A stretch of 6,446 bases of DNA, from the NCBI GenBank assembly GCA_017523005.1, contig JAFWXG010000114.1:1-6446 (forward strand). Direction: 5' to 3'. The notes under the pieces were generated by a model. It saw nothing but the letters and a program-made list of their open reading frames with translations, was not told the origin of the DNA and made no database searches. The translations under genes were made by a program, and so were the position numbers. This stretch comes from Clostridia bacterium (GTDB lineage Bacteria > Bacillota > Clostridia > RGIG6154). The first letter of the stretch is position 1. Every line of letters starts with the position of its first letter. This document shows, piece after piece, positions 1 through 6,083 of the stretch.

Positions 1-1
1 A

Positions 2-178
2 GAGGCTATTCATGCAGGTCTTGAATGTGCAGTCTTCTCAAATGCAATAAAAGATTTAGATTGTATAGCAATAGGCCCTGATATGTGGGGTGTTCATACA
101 ACAGAGGAAAAATTAAGCATATCTTCTGTACGGCAAACTTATGAGCTGATATGCAGAATTTTAGAAAGTTTGAACTAA
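2..178 (+). CDS. pepD: Aminoacyl-histidine dipeptidase (Xaa-His dipeptidase, M20 family), C-terminal end only
   Basis: This is the last 58 codons of a gene that starts before the window; the frame is open from base 2 to a TAA at 176-178. The fragment contains IHAGLEC and then IGPDMWGVHTTEE. From family knowledge, these match the end of PepD-type M20 metallopeptidases, where the Glu of HAGLEC and the His of the GPxxxGxH segment help hold the two-zinc centre. The tail after it (ESL-type helix, ending in SLN) is also where PepD proteins normally finish. The enzyme is cytoplasmic and cleaves Xaa-His and other dipeptides to free amino acids. It sits 64 bases upstream of an oligopeptide transporter on the same strand with no hairpin terminator between, so import and hydrolysis of peptides may be linked. 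The N-terminal catalytic part is not visible, so the assignment rests on the C-terminal motifs alone. Confidence 0.85.
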   Translation, partial: EAIHAGLECAVFSNAIKDLDCIAIGPDMWGVHTTEEKLSISSVRQTYELICRILESLN

Positions 179-181
179 ATA

Positions 182-210
182 TTGAGAAATTTTTAAGTTT
201 GTGGTAATAT
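182..210 (+). promoter_or_regulatory. Candidate sigma-A promoter for the OPT transporter gene
   Basis: TTGAGA (182-187) and TAATAT (205-210) are separated by 17 bases, and TGG directly before the -10 gives an extended -10 element. A start near 217 would leave a short leader carrying AAGGAG (231-236) six bases before the ATG at 243. The -10 match is only 4 of 6, and an overlapping TATATT at 208-213 is a rival, so this is a plausible rather than certain promoter. Read-through from the pepD-like gene is also possible. Confidence 0.4.
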
Positions 211-242
211 ATTTAGGAAGTGTTTTGTAAAAGGAGAGTTTT

Positions 243-2144
243 ATGGAAAACAAGGAATTTAAACCATATATTTCGGCAGACAAAAATCCTGCTGAAATCA
301 CTGTGACTTCAATAATTCTTGGTATAATTTTAGCTGTTGTTTTCGGAGCAGCTAACGCATACTTAGGATTAAGAGTTGGTATGAATGTTTCGGCGTCTAT
401 CCCTGCTGCAGTTATTTCAATGGGTGTTATTCGTGTACTTTTAAGGAGAAATTCTATTTTAGAAAGCAATATTGTACAAACCGTCGGTTCTTCTGGGGAA
501 TCCCTTGCTGCAGGTGCAATTTTCACTCTGCCCGCACTATTTTTATGGGCAGCAGAGGGCAAAACAGTAAAGCCTGACATAGTAGAGATTACTCTTATTG
601 CGTTAATTGGCGGTCTGCTTGGCGTATTTTTTATGGTACCTTTAAGAAATGCTCTTATTGTAAAGGAACATAATACATTGCCATACCCCGAAGGAACTGC
701 TTGTTCAGAGGTTTTGAGAGCAGGGGAAAAGGGAGGCGCAAACGCATCTACTGTATTTGCGGGTATGGGTTTTTCAGCTTTGTTTAAATTTATTATTGAC
801 GGATTAAAACTAGTAAGCGGAGAAATTTCATTAACCGTAAAAGGCTTTGCAGGTCAGATAGGAACTCAGATTTATCCTGCGGTATTAAGCGTCGGCTATA
901 TATGCGGTGCTAAAATTGCATCTTATATGTTTGCAGGCGGTATACTAAGCTGGCTTGTAATTATTCCTCTTATTGTTATGTTTGGGTCTGATATCACATT
1001 GTACCCGGGTGCAGTTCCGATAAGCGAGATATATTCATCGGGCGGTGCGGGTGCTATTTGGAGTACTTATATAAGATATATAGGCGCGGGTGCATTGGCA
1101 GCAGGCGGTATTATAAGTCTTATTAAATCTCTTCCTTTAATAATAACAACTTTCGCAGGTGCTATGAAGAGCGTTGCAGGTACATCTGCACACTCCAAAG
1201 AAAGAACAGCGAAAGATTTAAATATGAAAACAGTTTTAATCTCGGTAGCAATTCTTACTGTTTTGGTGTGGTTAATTCCTGCAATCCCTGTAAACATTGT
1301 GGGTGCAATCATTATTGTTGTATTCGGATTTTTCTTTGCGACAGTATCCTCAAGAATGGTTGGTCTTGTAGGGTCAAGTAATAACCCTGTTTCAGGAATG
1401 GCTATTGCAACACTTTTAATTGCAACCTTAATCCTAAAACTTACAGGTGCATCGGGTATTGAAGGTATGTGCAGTGCTATAGCAATAGGATCTGTTATTT
1501 GTATCGTTTCTGCTATTGCAGGCGACACATCTCAGGACTTAAAAACAGGATTCTTATTAGGTGCAACCCCGAAAAAACAGCAAATCGGCGAAATTATAGG
1601 TGTTGTGGCATCGGGTCTTGCGATTGGTGCGACACTTTATCTGTTAGACTCTGCTTGGGGCTTTGGTACAGACCAGTTAGCAGCACCGCAAGCAACTTTA
1701 ATGAAGCTTATAGTAGAGGGAGTAATGGAAGGAAATCTTCCGTGGAATTTAGTTTTAATTGGCGTATTTATTGCAATTTTTGTTGAAATTGTAGGAATTC
1801 CCGTTCTGCCTTTTGCGATTGGTGTGTATTTGCCTGTCCATTTAAATGCTTGTATTATGGCGGGAGGTCTGGTTCGTCTTGGTCTTGACAAACTCAAACG
1901 CGACAACAAAGACAAAGTTGTTAACGACGGAATTCTTTTCTGCTCTGGCATGATTGCAGGAGAGGGACTTGTGGGTATTCTGCTTGCACTCTTTGCTGTC
2001 GTAGGATTTGACAAGGTTTTCGACCTTTCAGCGAAATTAGGCTTATCTCCATTATTCCAGAATGTTGGCGGTCTGGTATTGTTTGGAATCATAATTCTTT
2101 CAGTTCTTAAGTTTTCACTTTGGAAAAAAGGAAGCAAATCATGA
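243..2144 (+). CDS. OPT-family oligopeptide transporter
   Basis: This is a complete 633-residue, strongly hydrophobic inner-membrane protein of the oligopeptide transporter (OPT) family. Visible family motifs, in order, are NPAEIT (15-20), the NAYLGLRVGMNVSASIP block (38-54), NIVQTVGSSGESLAAGAIF (76-94), PYPEGTACSEVL (147-158), VGSSNNPVSGM (376-386), GDTSQDLKTGFLLGATPKKQ (427-446), FAIGVYLPV (524-532) and SGMIAGEGLVG (568-578). The length fits bacterial OPT proteins, which have many transmembrane helices and are secondary, probably proton-coupled, importers of small peptides or metal-chelate-like compounds. The substrate cannot be read from the sequence. The start is set by AAGGAG six bases upstream and by the conserved NPAE segment soon after. 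The stop TGA overlaps the ATG of the next gene (ATGA), suggesting translational coupling with the PqqD-like protein. The upstream dipeptidase gene fits a role in peptide use. Confidence 0.95.
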   Translation: MENKEFKPYISADKNPAEITVTSIILGIILAVVFGAANAYLGLRVGMNVSASIPAAVISMGVIRVLLRRNSILESNIVQTVGSSGESLAAGAIFTLPALFLWAAEGKTVKPDIVEITLIALIGGLLGVFFMVPLRNALIVKEHNTLPYPEGTACSEVLRAGEKGGANASTVFAGMGFSALFKFIIDGLKLVSGEISLTVKGFAGQIGTQIYPAVLSVGYICGAKIASYMFAGGILSWLVIIPLIVMFGSDITLYPGAVPISEIYSSGGAGAIWSTYIRYIGAGALAAGGIISLIKSLPLIITTFAGAMKSVAGTSAHSKERTAKDLNMKTVLISVAILTVLVWLIPAIPVNIVGAIIIVVFGFFFATVSSRMVGLVGSSNNPVSGMAIATLLIATLILKLTGASGIEGMCSAIAIGSVICIVSAIAGDTSQDLKTGFLLGATPKKQQIGEIIGVVASGLAIGATLYLLDSAWGFGTDQLAAPQATLMKLIVEGVMEGNLPWNLVLIGVFIAIFVEIVGIPVLPFAIGVYLPVHLNACIMAGGLVRLGLDKLKRDNKDKVVNDGILFCSGMIAGEGLVGILLALFAVVGFDKVFDLSAKLGLSPLFQNVGGLVLFGIIILSVLKFSLWKKGSKS

Positions 2145-2467
2145 AAGAAAACTATCTTGACAAAAAACCTGTAAGAAAAAAAGAAATAAATTGGTATTTG
2201 AAAGACGGCAGAGTCGCTCTTGAAATTATTAACAAAGGCTTTTTCAATTTCATTGCTCAAAAATTGTTTAAAAAGCCTAAAATCAGCTATATTTATTTAG
2301 ATGAAACAGGTACTTTCCTTTGGCCTTTGTTAGATGGAGAAAAGACAGTCTTTGAACTTGGAAAGCTTTTAGGGCAGGAATTCGGAGAAAAAGCAGAGCC
2401 ACTTTATGAACGCCTTACTAAGTTTTTAAACATCTTAAAAAGCTACAAATTTATATACTTTGTGTAA
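2141..2467 (+). CDS. PqqD-like small protein (RiPP recognition element fold)
   Basis: This is a 108-residue soluble protein. The N-terminal half is basic (KKPVRKKE at 8-15) and has a predicted strand at RVALEII (24-30). The C-terminal half carries the PqqD-family pattern: ISYIYLDETGTFLWPLLDG (48-66), KTVFELGKLL (68-77), then a helix ending LNILKSYKFI (96-105). From family knowledge, PqqD proteins are winged-helix peptide-binding chaperones that present precursor peptides to radical-SAM or other RiPP enzymes; many Firmicute members are orphans of unknown job. I chose the ATG at 2141, which follows AAGGAAG (2128-2134) and overlaps the transporter stop. The frame also has an upstream TTG at 2120, but using it would extend the protein into the transporter gene with no good ribosome binding site. 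No precursor peptide or maturase gene is visible beside it, so its partner may be the transporter or its substrate; this last point is inference. Confidence 0.75.
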   Translation: MKENYLDKKPVRKKEINWYLKDGRVALEIINKGFFNFIAQKLFKKPKISYIYLDETGTFLWPLLDGEKTVFELGKLLGQEFGEKAEPLYERLTKFLNILKSYKFIYFV

Positions 2468-2500
2468 AAAATATTCCCACATTTTGCGGGGATATTTTTT
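2467..2500 (+). terminator. Rho-independent terminator after the OPT/PqqD-like genes
   Basis: AAAATATTCCC (2468-2478) pairs with GGGGATATTTT (2488-2498). The pairing is three G-C pairs, one G-U wobble and a run of A-T pairs around a nine-base loop, and the right arm runs straight into T residues to 2500. The hairpin starts at the stop codon of the PqqD-like gene and separates it from the nrdD promoter beginning at 2515. Confidence 0.85.
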
Positions 2501-2514
2501 CTATAAAAAAGTGC

Positions 2515-2543
2515 TTGACAACAGGTTGATACTATGGTATAAT
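2515..2543 (+). promoter_or_regulatory. Consensus sigma-A promoter of the nrdDG operon
   Basis: TTGACA (2515-2520) and TATAAT (2538-2543) both match the consensus in full, with a 17-base spacer and TGG before the -10 (extended -10). Transcription should start near 2550, immediately before the NrdR box at 2554. Such a strong core promoter fits a gene set whose output is controlled mainly by a repressor. Confidence 0.9.
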
Positions 2544-2553
2544 CTTATTTGTA

Positions 2554-2569
2554 ACACAATATGTTGTGT
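2554..2569 (+). promoter_or_regulatory. NrdR box 1 (repressor operator)
   Basis: ACACAATATGTTGTGT matches the published NrdR-box consensus acaCwAtATaTwGtgt at 15 of 16 positions. It lies within a slightly larger inverted repeat, AACACAA-TATG-TTGTGTT (2553-2570 less the outer mismatch). It is placed about 10 bases after the -10 element, so bound NrdR would overlap the predicted transcription start and block initiation. NrdR is the ATP/dATP-sensing zinc-finger and ATP-cone repressor of ribonucleotide reductase genes in many bacteria. The nrdR gene itself is not in this window. Confidence 0.85.
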
Positions 2570-2585
2570 TTTTAAATAAAACAAA

Positions 2586-2601
2586 CCACAATATTATGGA
2601 A
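2586..2601 (+). promoter_or_regulatory. Degenerate second NrdR box
   Basis: CCACAATATTATGGAA keeps the CAATAT left half and the core G of the NrdR consensus (10 of 16 positions). It begins exactly 32 bases after box 1, leaving a 16-base gap. NrdR sites usually occur as tandem pairs separated by 15-16 bases on the same DNA face, so the spacing supports it more than the sequence does. An alternative reading is the imperfect palindrome at 2586-2599, whose centre is one base off this register. Confidence 0.5.
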
Positions 2602-2700
2602 AAACAAAAATCCTTTAAAATAAAGCGTTTTTGCTGTTATTATATATAATTCGGGCGATAAAAAACCGCCTTTAAAGTTTCACGGAAGGAAGAGAAAAGG

Positions 2701-4881
2701 ATGAAAATTATTAAAAGAAATGGCTCGGAGGTTGTGTTTGATATCACAAAAATTATCACCGCAATCACAAAAGCTAATGATGTGGTTGACGAAAATATTC
2801 GTATGACACCTATGCAAATCAGAAGAATTGCAGAAAGTGTTGTTTTGTCATGCGAAAGATTAGGTCGTTCTCCAAGCGTGGAAGAAGTTCAGGACTTAGT
2901 AGAACATCAGATTATGGCGCATGGCGCTTTTGAAGTTGCAAAGGCTTATATTACATATCGATATACCCGTGCACTTGTTCGTCAGTCAAATACTACAGAC
3001 GATAAAATTTTAAGTCTTATTGAGTGCAATAACGAAGAAGCTAAACAGGAAAACTCTAATAAAAACCCTGTTGTTAACTCAACTCAGCGCGACTATATGG
3101 CAGGCGAGGTTTCAAGAGACTTAACAAATCGTATTTTGCTTCCTAAAGACATTGTAGATGCGCATGAAGAGGGTATCATCCACTTCCACGACAGTGACTA
3201 TTACGCACAGCATATGCACAACTGCGATTTGGTAAATTTAGAAGATATGCTCCAGAATGGAACAGTAATTACAGGTACTTTAATTGAAAGACCTCATTCT
3301 TTTGCTACTGCTTGTAATATCGCAACACAGATTGTTGCACAGGTTGCATCTAACCAGTATGGCGGTCAGTCGATTTCTCTTGCACATTTAGCACCTTTCG
3401 TTCAGGTAAGCCGTGAAAAAATTCATAAAGATATCGACCGCGAATGCGAAGATTTAGGAATTACTTTAACTGCTGAAGAAAAGCATAAGCTTGCTGAAAG
3501 CAGAATAAAGAGTGAAATAAGAAGAGGCGTTCAGACTATTCAGTATCAGGTAGTTACACTTCTTACAACAAATGGTCAGGCTCCGTTTGTTACTGTGTTT
3601 ATGTACTTAAACGAAGCTAAAAACGAGCAGGAAAAGAAAGACCTCGCTATGATTATTGAAGAGGTTTTGGAACAAAGACACAGAGGTGTTAAAAACGAAG
3701 AGGGAGTTTGGGTTACTCCTGCATTCCCGAAGCTTATTTATGTTTTGGAAGAAGACAATATCGAAGAGGGAACACCTTATTATTACTTAACAAAGCTTGC
3801 AGCAAAATGTACAGCACGCCGTATGGTTCCTGACTATATCTCTGAAAAGAAAATGTTAGAACTTAAAGTCGACAAAAACGGAGAAGGACATTGTTATACC
3901 TGTATGGGTTGCAGAAGCTTCTTAACTCCTTATGTAGACCCCGAAACAAATGAGCCTAAATATTACGGAAGATTTAACCAGGGCGTTGTAACAATCAACT
4001 TGCCTGATGTGGCTTTATCCTCAGGCGGAAACTTAGAAAAATTCTGGAAAATATTTGATGAAAGATTAGAACTTTGCCATAGAGCGCTTATGTGCCGTCA
4101 TAATCGTTTAAAAGGCACATTATCAGATGCGGCACCGATTTTGTGGCAGTATGGTGCTTGCGCAAGACTCAAAAAAGGCGAGCCTATTGATAAATTGCTT
4201 TACGGCGGTTATTCAACTATTTCTTTAGGTTATGCAGGTCTTTATGAGTGCGTTAAATACATGACAGGCAAATCCCATACAGACCCGTCTGCAACACCGT
4301 TTGCGTTAGAAGTTATGGACTTTTTAAACGAAGCTTGCCGTAAATGGAAATCACAGCACAATATTGACTTCTCACTTTACGGAACTCCGCTTGAGTCTAC
4401 AACATATAAGTTTGCAAAATGCTTGCAGAAACGCTTTGGCGTTATCCCTGGCGTAACCGATAAAGGATACATCACAAACAGCTATCATGTTCATGTATCA
4501 GAAGAAATCAATGCGTTTGATAAGCTTAAGTTTGAGGCACAGTTCCAGCATTTGTCACCTGGCGGTGCAATCAGTTATATCGAAGTTCCAAACATGCAGG
4601 ACAACTTAGAGGCAGTTTTAGAAGTCATGAAGTTTATTTATGACAATATCATCTATGCCGAGCTTAATACAAAGAGCGATTATTGTCAGAAATGCGGTTG
4701 GGACGGAGAAATTGAAATTCGCGAAGACCAGGATGGAAAGCTTATCTGGACTTGTCCAAAATGCGGAAACACCGACCAGGATACAATGAATGTGGCACGC
4801 CGTACCTGCGGTTATATCGGCACACAGTACTGGAATCAGGGAAGAACACAGGAAATCAAAGAAAGAGTAATGCACTTATAA
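2701..4881 (+). CDS. nrdD: Anaerobic (class III) ribonucleoside-triphosphate reductase
   Basis: This 726-residue enzyme reduces ribonucleoside triphosphates to dNTPs in the cytoplasm without oxygen, using a glycyl radical and typically formate. Residues 1 to about 90 form an ATP-cone (KIIKRNGSEVVFD at 2-14), the allosteric domain sensing ATP/dATP. The barrel holds HFHDSDYYAQHMHNCDLVN (161-179), with the likely catalytic Cys175; CYTCMGCRSFL (398-408), with Cys404 the likely second active-site thiol; and GRFNQGVVTINLP (423-435). A zinc ribbon follows (C662xxC665 and C685xxC688), then the radical loop RRTCGYIG (700-707), with Gly704 as the radical site. The motif set is complete and the length is close to E. 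coli NrdD, so the gene looks intact. The ATG follows GGAAGGAAGAG by a few bases. nrdG lies downstream on the same strand. The catalytic residue roles are by family alignment from memory. Confidence 0.98.
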   Translation: MKIIKRNGSEVVFDITKIITAITKANDVVDENIRMTPMQIRRIAESVVLSCERLGRSPSVEEVQDLVEHQIMAHGAFEVAKAYITYRYTRALVRQSNTTDDKILSLIECNNEEAKQENSNKNPVVNSTQRDYMAGEVSRDLTNRILLPKDIVDAHEEGIIHFHDSDYYAQHMHNCDLVNLEDMLQNGTVITGTLIERPHSFATACNIATQIVAQVASNQYGGQSISLAHLAPFVQVSREKIHKDIDRECEDLGITLTAEEKHKLAESRIKSEIRRGVQTIQYQVVTLLTTNGQAPFVTVFMYLNEAKNEQEKKDLAMIIEEVLEQRHRGVKNEEGVWVTPAFPKLIYVLEEDNIEEGTPYYYLTKLAAKCTARRMVPDYISEKKMLELKVDKNGEGHCYTCMGCRSFLTPYVDPETNEPKYYGRFNQGVVTINLPDVALSSGGNLEKFWKIFDERLELCHRALMCRHNRLKGTLSDAAPILWQYGACARLKKGEPIDKLLYGGYSTISLGYAGLYECVKYMTGKSHTDPSATPFALEVMDFLNEACRKWKSQHNIDFSLYGTPLESTTYKFAKCLQKRFGVIPGVTDKGYITNSYHVHVSEEINAFDKLKFEAQFQHLSPGGAISYIEVPNMQDNLEAVLEVMKFIYDNIIYAELNTKSDYCQKCGWDGEIEIREDQDGKLIWTCPKCGNTDQDTMNVARRTCGYIGTQYWNQGRTQEIKERVMHL

Positions 4882-4895
4882 TTTAAAATTTAAGG

Positions 4896-4934
4896 CGGGC
4901 GATATGCGGTATATCCGCTGTCGTCCGTTTTCTT
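4896..4934 (+). terminator. Terminator-like hairpin between nrdD and nrdG
   Basis: CGGGCGATA (4896-4904) pairs with TGTCGTCCG (4919-4927), and GCGG (4906-4909) pairs with CCGC (4915-4918) around a TATAT loop. Only one T (4905) is bulged, giving about 13 pairs including two G-U wobbles, and TTTTCTT follows directly. This has the form of an intrinsic terminator, yet the nrdG ribosome binding site TAAGGAG (4934-4940) follows at once. It may act as a partial terminator or as an mRNA 3' stabiliser for nrdD, lowering nrdG levels. Which of these applies cannot be settled from sequence. Confidence 0.7.
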
Positions 4935-4947
4935 AAGGAGATACGCT

Positions 4948-5481
4948 ATGTATTACGGAGATATAAAAAATTGCGATATAGCAAACGGAGAGGGAGTAAG
5001 GGTAACACTCTTTGTTTCGGGGTGTACAAATCACTGTGAACAGTGTTTTCAGCCAGAGACTTGGGATTTTGAATACGGAACACTCTTTACCGAAGAAACA
5101 GAAAACGAAATCTTAAAAATGCTTGAGCCTAAATTTATAAGCGGTCTTACACTTCTTGGCGGAGAGCCAATGGAACCGAAAAATCAGGAGACATTGTTAC
5201 CGTTTGTAAAAAGGGTAAAAGAAAAATACCCAAACAAAAATATATGGGTATTTTCAGGATTTACATTTGAAGAGCTTACAGATAAAAACGCATATCCAAA
5301 TACAGAATACACAGACGAATTTTTATCACTTATTGATATATTGGTAGACGGAAGATTTCAAATTGCATTAAAAGATATTTCACTAAAATTCAGGGGCTCG
5401 TCAAACCAGAGAATAATTGATATGAAAAAAACGCTGGAAAAAGGCGAAATAGTAATCTGGGATAAACAGGATAAAAAATAA
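4948..5481 (+). CDS. nrdG: Anaerobic ribonucleoside-triphosphate reductase activating protein (radical SAM)
   Basis: This 177-residue cytoplasmic radical-SAM enzyme generates the glycyl radical on NrdD using S-adenosylmethionine and a [4Fe-4S] cluster. The cluster ligands are visible as C26-X3-C30-X2-C33 in SGCTNHCEQCFQPETW (24-39). The SAM-binding glycine motif is LLGGEPM (69-75), and IWVFSGFTFEEL (99-110) matches the second half of the partial barrel. The short length, without an extra ferredoxin-like cluster domain, fits NrdG rather than the longer pyruvate formate-lyase-type activases. TAAGGAG seven bases before the ATG is a strong ribosome binding site. The gene follows nrdD by 66 bases, so co-transcription is likely, though the hairpin between them may reduce it. 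The DKQDKK tail ends within the shared terminator. Confidence 0.96.
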   Translation: MYYGDIKNCDIANGEGVRVTLFVSGCTNHCEQCFQPETWDFEYGTLFTEETENEILKMLEPKFISGLTLLGGEPMEPKNQETLLPFVKRVKEKYPNKNIWVFSGFTFEELTDKNAYPNTEYTDEFLSLIDILVDGRFQIALKDISLKFRGSSNQRIIDMKKTLEKGEIVIWDKQDKK

Positions 5482-5504
5482 AACCCTTTCGGGTTTTATT
5501 TTTT
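5473..5504. terminator. Bidirectional terminator between nrdG and the convergent ECF S-component gene
   Basis: A perfect 14-base-pair stem (5473-5486 with 5491-5504) has a CCC/GGG core and A-T flanks around a four-base loop. The loop is TTTC on the plus strand and GAAA, a GNRA type, on the minus strand. Runs of T leave the stem in both directions. The nrdG stop (5479-5481) lies in the left arm, and the minus-strand gene's stop (5503-5505) overlaps the end of the right arm. Confidence 0.92.
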
Positions 5505-6027
5505 ATCTTATTAAAGGTTTAACCAGTTTTGCTTTAGATAACGCTGTGTAAACTAAAACAGCCATTACAAAGTCAAATATATGGTGCAACAAGAATATAG
5601 GTGCGCCAATGAAAAATGTATTTGAAATACTGCTTGATTTAAACCAGAACGCAACAATGATTGCTTCTGCCAATGCGTGAATGAGGCCTGTAACAATTGC
5701 TACTAAAACTATATGCCATTTCTTGTTATGTAATTTTTTGAGCATTAAAGCGCCAACAATCAAAAATACCAAGTGGGACGCTGCACGCATTACAACAACA
5801 ATCGGAACACCTTTTAAATAAAAACCGAGAACAGCACCGAGTCCTGCAAATATTGCTACTTCAACACCCATAAACATTGCAATTATAATCGCAAGATGTG
5901 CAAATAATGTTACTGAAAATTCCGGGATTGGCACAACAGGGAGTGAAAGATAGGGAATAACTACACTCAAGCCTACAAGTAAAGCGGAAATAACTAATTT
6001 TTTTGTACTCATTTTTTTTGAATTCAT
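5503..6027 (-). CDS. ECF transporter S component-like membrane protein (possibly niacin type)
   Basis: This 174-residue, highly hydrophobic protein has about six membrane segments, roughly at residues 11-29, 39-56, 57-72, 76-96, 105-128 and 138-162. This is the size and topology of substrate-binding S components of energy-coupling-factor vitamin importers, which share a common EcfAA'T energising module encoded elsewhere; none is adjacent here. The blocks FSVTLFAHLAIIIAMFM (37-53), GLGAVLGFYLKGVPIVVVMR (62-81) and ASHLVFLIVGALML (83-96) resemble, from memory, niacin-type (NiaX-like) S components. The specificity is tentative and cannot be confirmed here. I chose the ATG at 6027 because AAGAGG (about 6036-6041) stands eight bases upstream; an internal Met five codons later is less well placed. 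The gene converges on nrdG and shares its terminator, so it is a separate transcription unit. Confidence 0.8.
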   Translation of the reverse strand: MNSKKMSTKKLVISALLVGLSVVIPYLSLPVVPIPEFSVTLFAHLAIIIAMFMGVEVAIFAGLGAVLGFYLKGVPIVVVMRAASHLVFLIVGALMLKKLHNKKWHIVLVAIVTGLIHALAEAIIVAFWFKSSSISNTFFIGAPIFLLHHIFDFVMAVLVYTALSKAKLVKPLIR

Positions 6028-6051
6028 AATATCAGCCTCTTTTCTTGGTAT

Positions 6052-6080
6052 ATTTTATCATACTTTGTAAAAAAATGCAA
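6052..6080 (-). promoter_or_regulatory. Candidate promoter for the ECF S-component gene
   Basis: On the minus strand, TTGCAT (6080-6075) and TAAAAT (6057-6052) are 17 bases apart, with TGA before the -10 giving an extended -10. A start near 6045 leaves a leader of about 18 nt that includes the AGAGG ribosome binding site. The -35 match is partial. The upstream minus-strand gene ends at 6084 with no hairpin in between, so read-through could also contribute. Confidence 0.45.
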
Positions 6081-6083
6081 GTA

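Larger units (their letters stand above)
2550..2700 (+). other. Long 5' leader of nrdD
   Basis: From the predicted start near 2550 to the nrdD ATG is about 150 nt, long for an operon with a simple repressor. It contains both NrdR boxes and a small AT-only hairpin (CTTTA-AAA-TAAAG, 2613-2625). It also has a short GC stem (GGGCG 2653-2657 with CGCCT 2667-2671) and a purine-rich ribosome binding region (GGAAGGAAGAG, 2684-2694). A 17-codon open frame (2596-2649) lacks a ribosome binding site. I do not recognise any known riboswitch here. Confidence 0.45.

Noticed and set aside
1067..1528. Long open frame antisense to the OPT gene, and similar ones at 161-580 and 1637-2260 (minus) and 1469-1786 (plus)
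   Set aside because: They lie opposite or out of frame within a gene with clear family motifs, have no recognisable domains or good ribosome binding sites, and their composition is that of reversed hydrophobic codons.
2120..2140. TTG start adding seven residues to the PqqD-like protein
   Set aside because: The AAGGAAG site is well placed for the ATG at 2141 and would lie inside the longer version; the extra residues (LEKRKQI in the frame) simply run back over the transporter end.
2526..2543. TTGAT...ATAAT inverted repeat over the nrdD promoter as an FNR/CRP-type site
   Set aside because: The right arm does not match the ATCAA half-site, the spacing is wrong, and the bases are explained by the -10 element and its extension.
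2596..2649. 17-codon open frame (MEKQKSFKIKRFCCYYI) as a RiPP precursor for the PqqD-like protein or as a leader-peptide gene
   Set aside because: It has no ribosome binding site, its ATG falls inside the second NrdR box, and it lies after the terminator and in the nrdD transcript rather than with the PqqD-like gene. It is kept only as a remark on the leader.
2645..2650. Second TATAAT in the nrdD leader as an extra promoter
   Set aside because: No acceptable -35 element is found 16-18 bases upstream (the bases there read AAAGCG), and the region is generally AT-rich.
4618..4875. Antisense open frame opposite the nrdD zinc-ribbon and radical-loop region
   Set aside because: It is a shadow of the conserved nrdD C-terminus with no independent start signal or family match.
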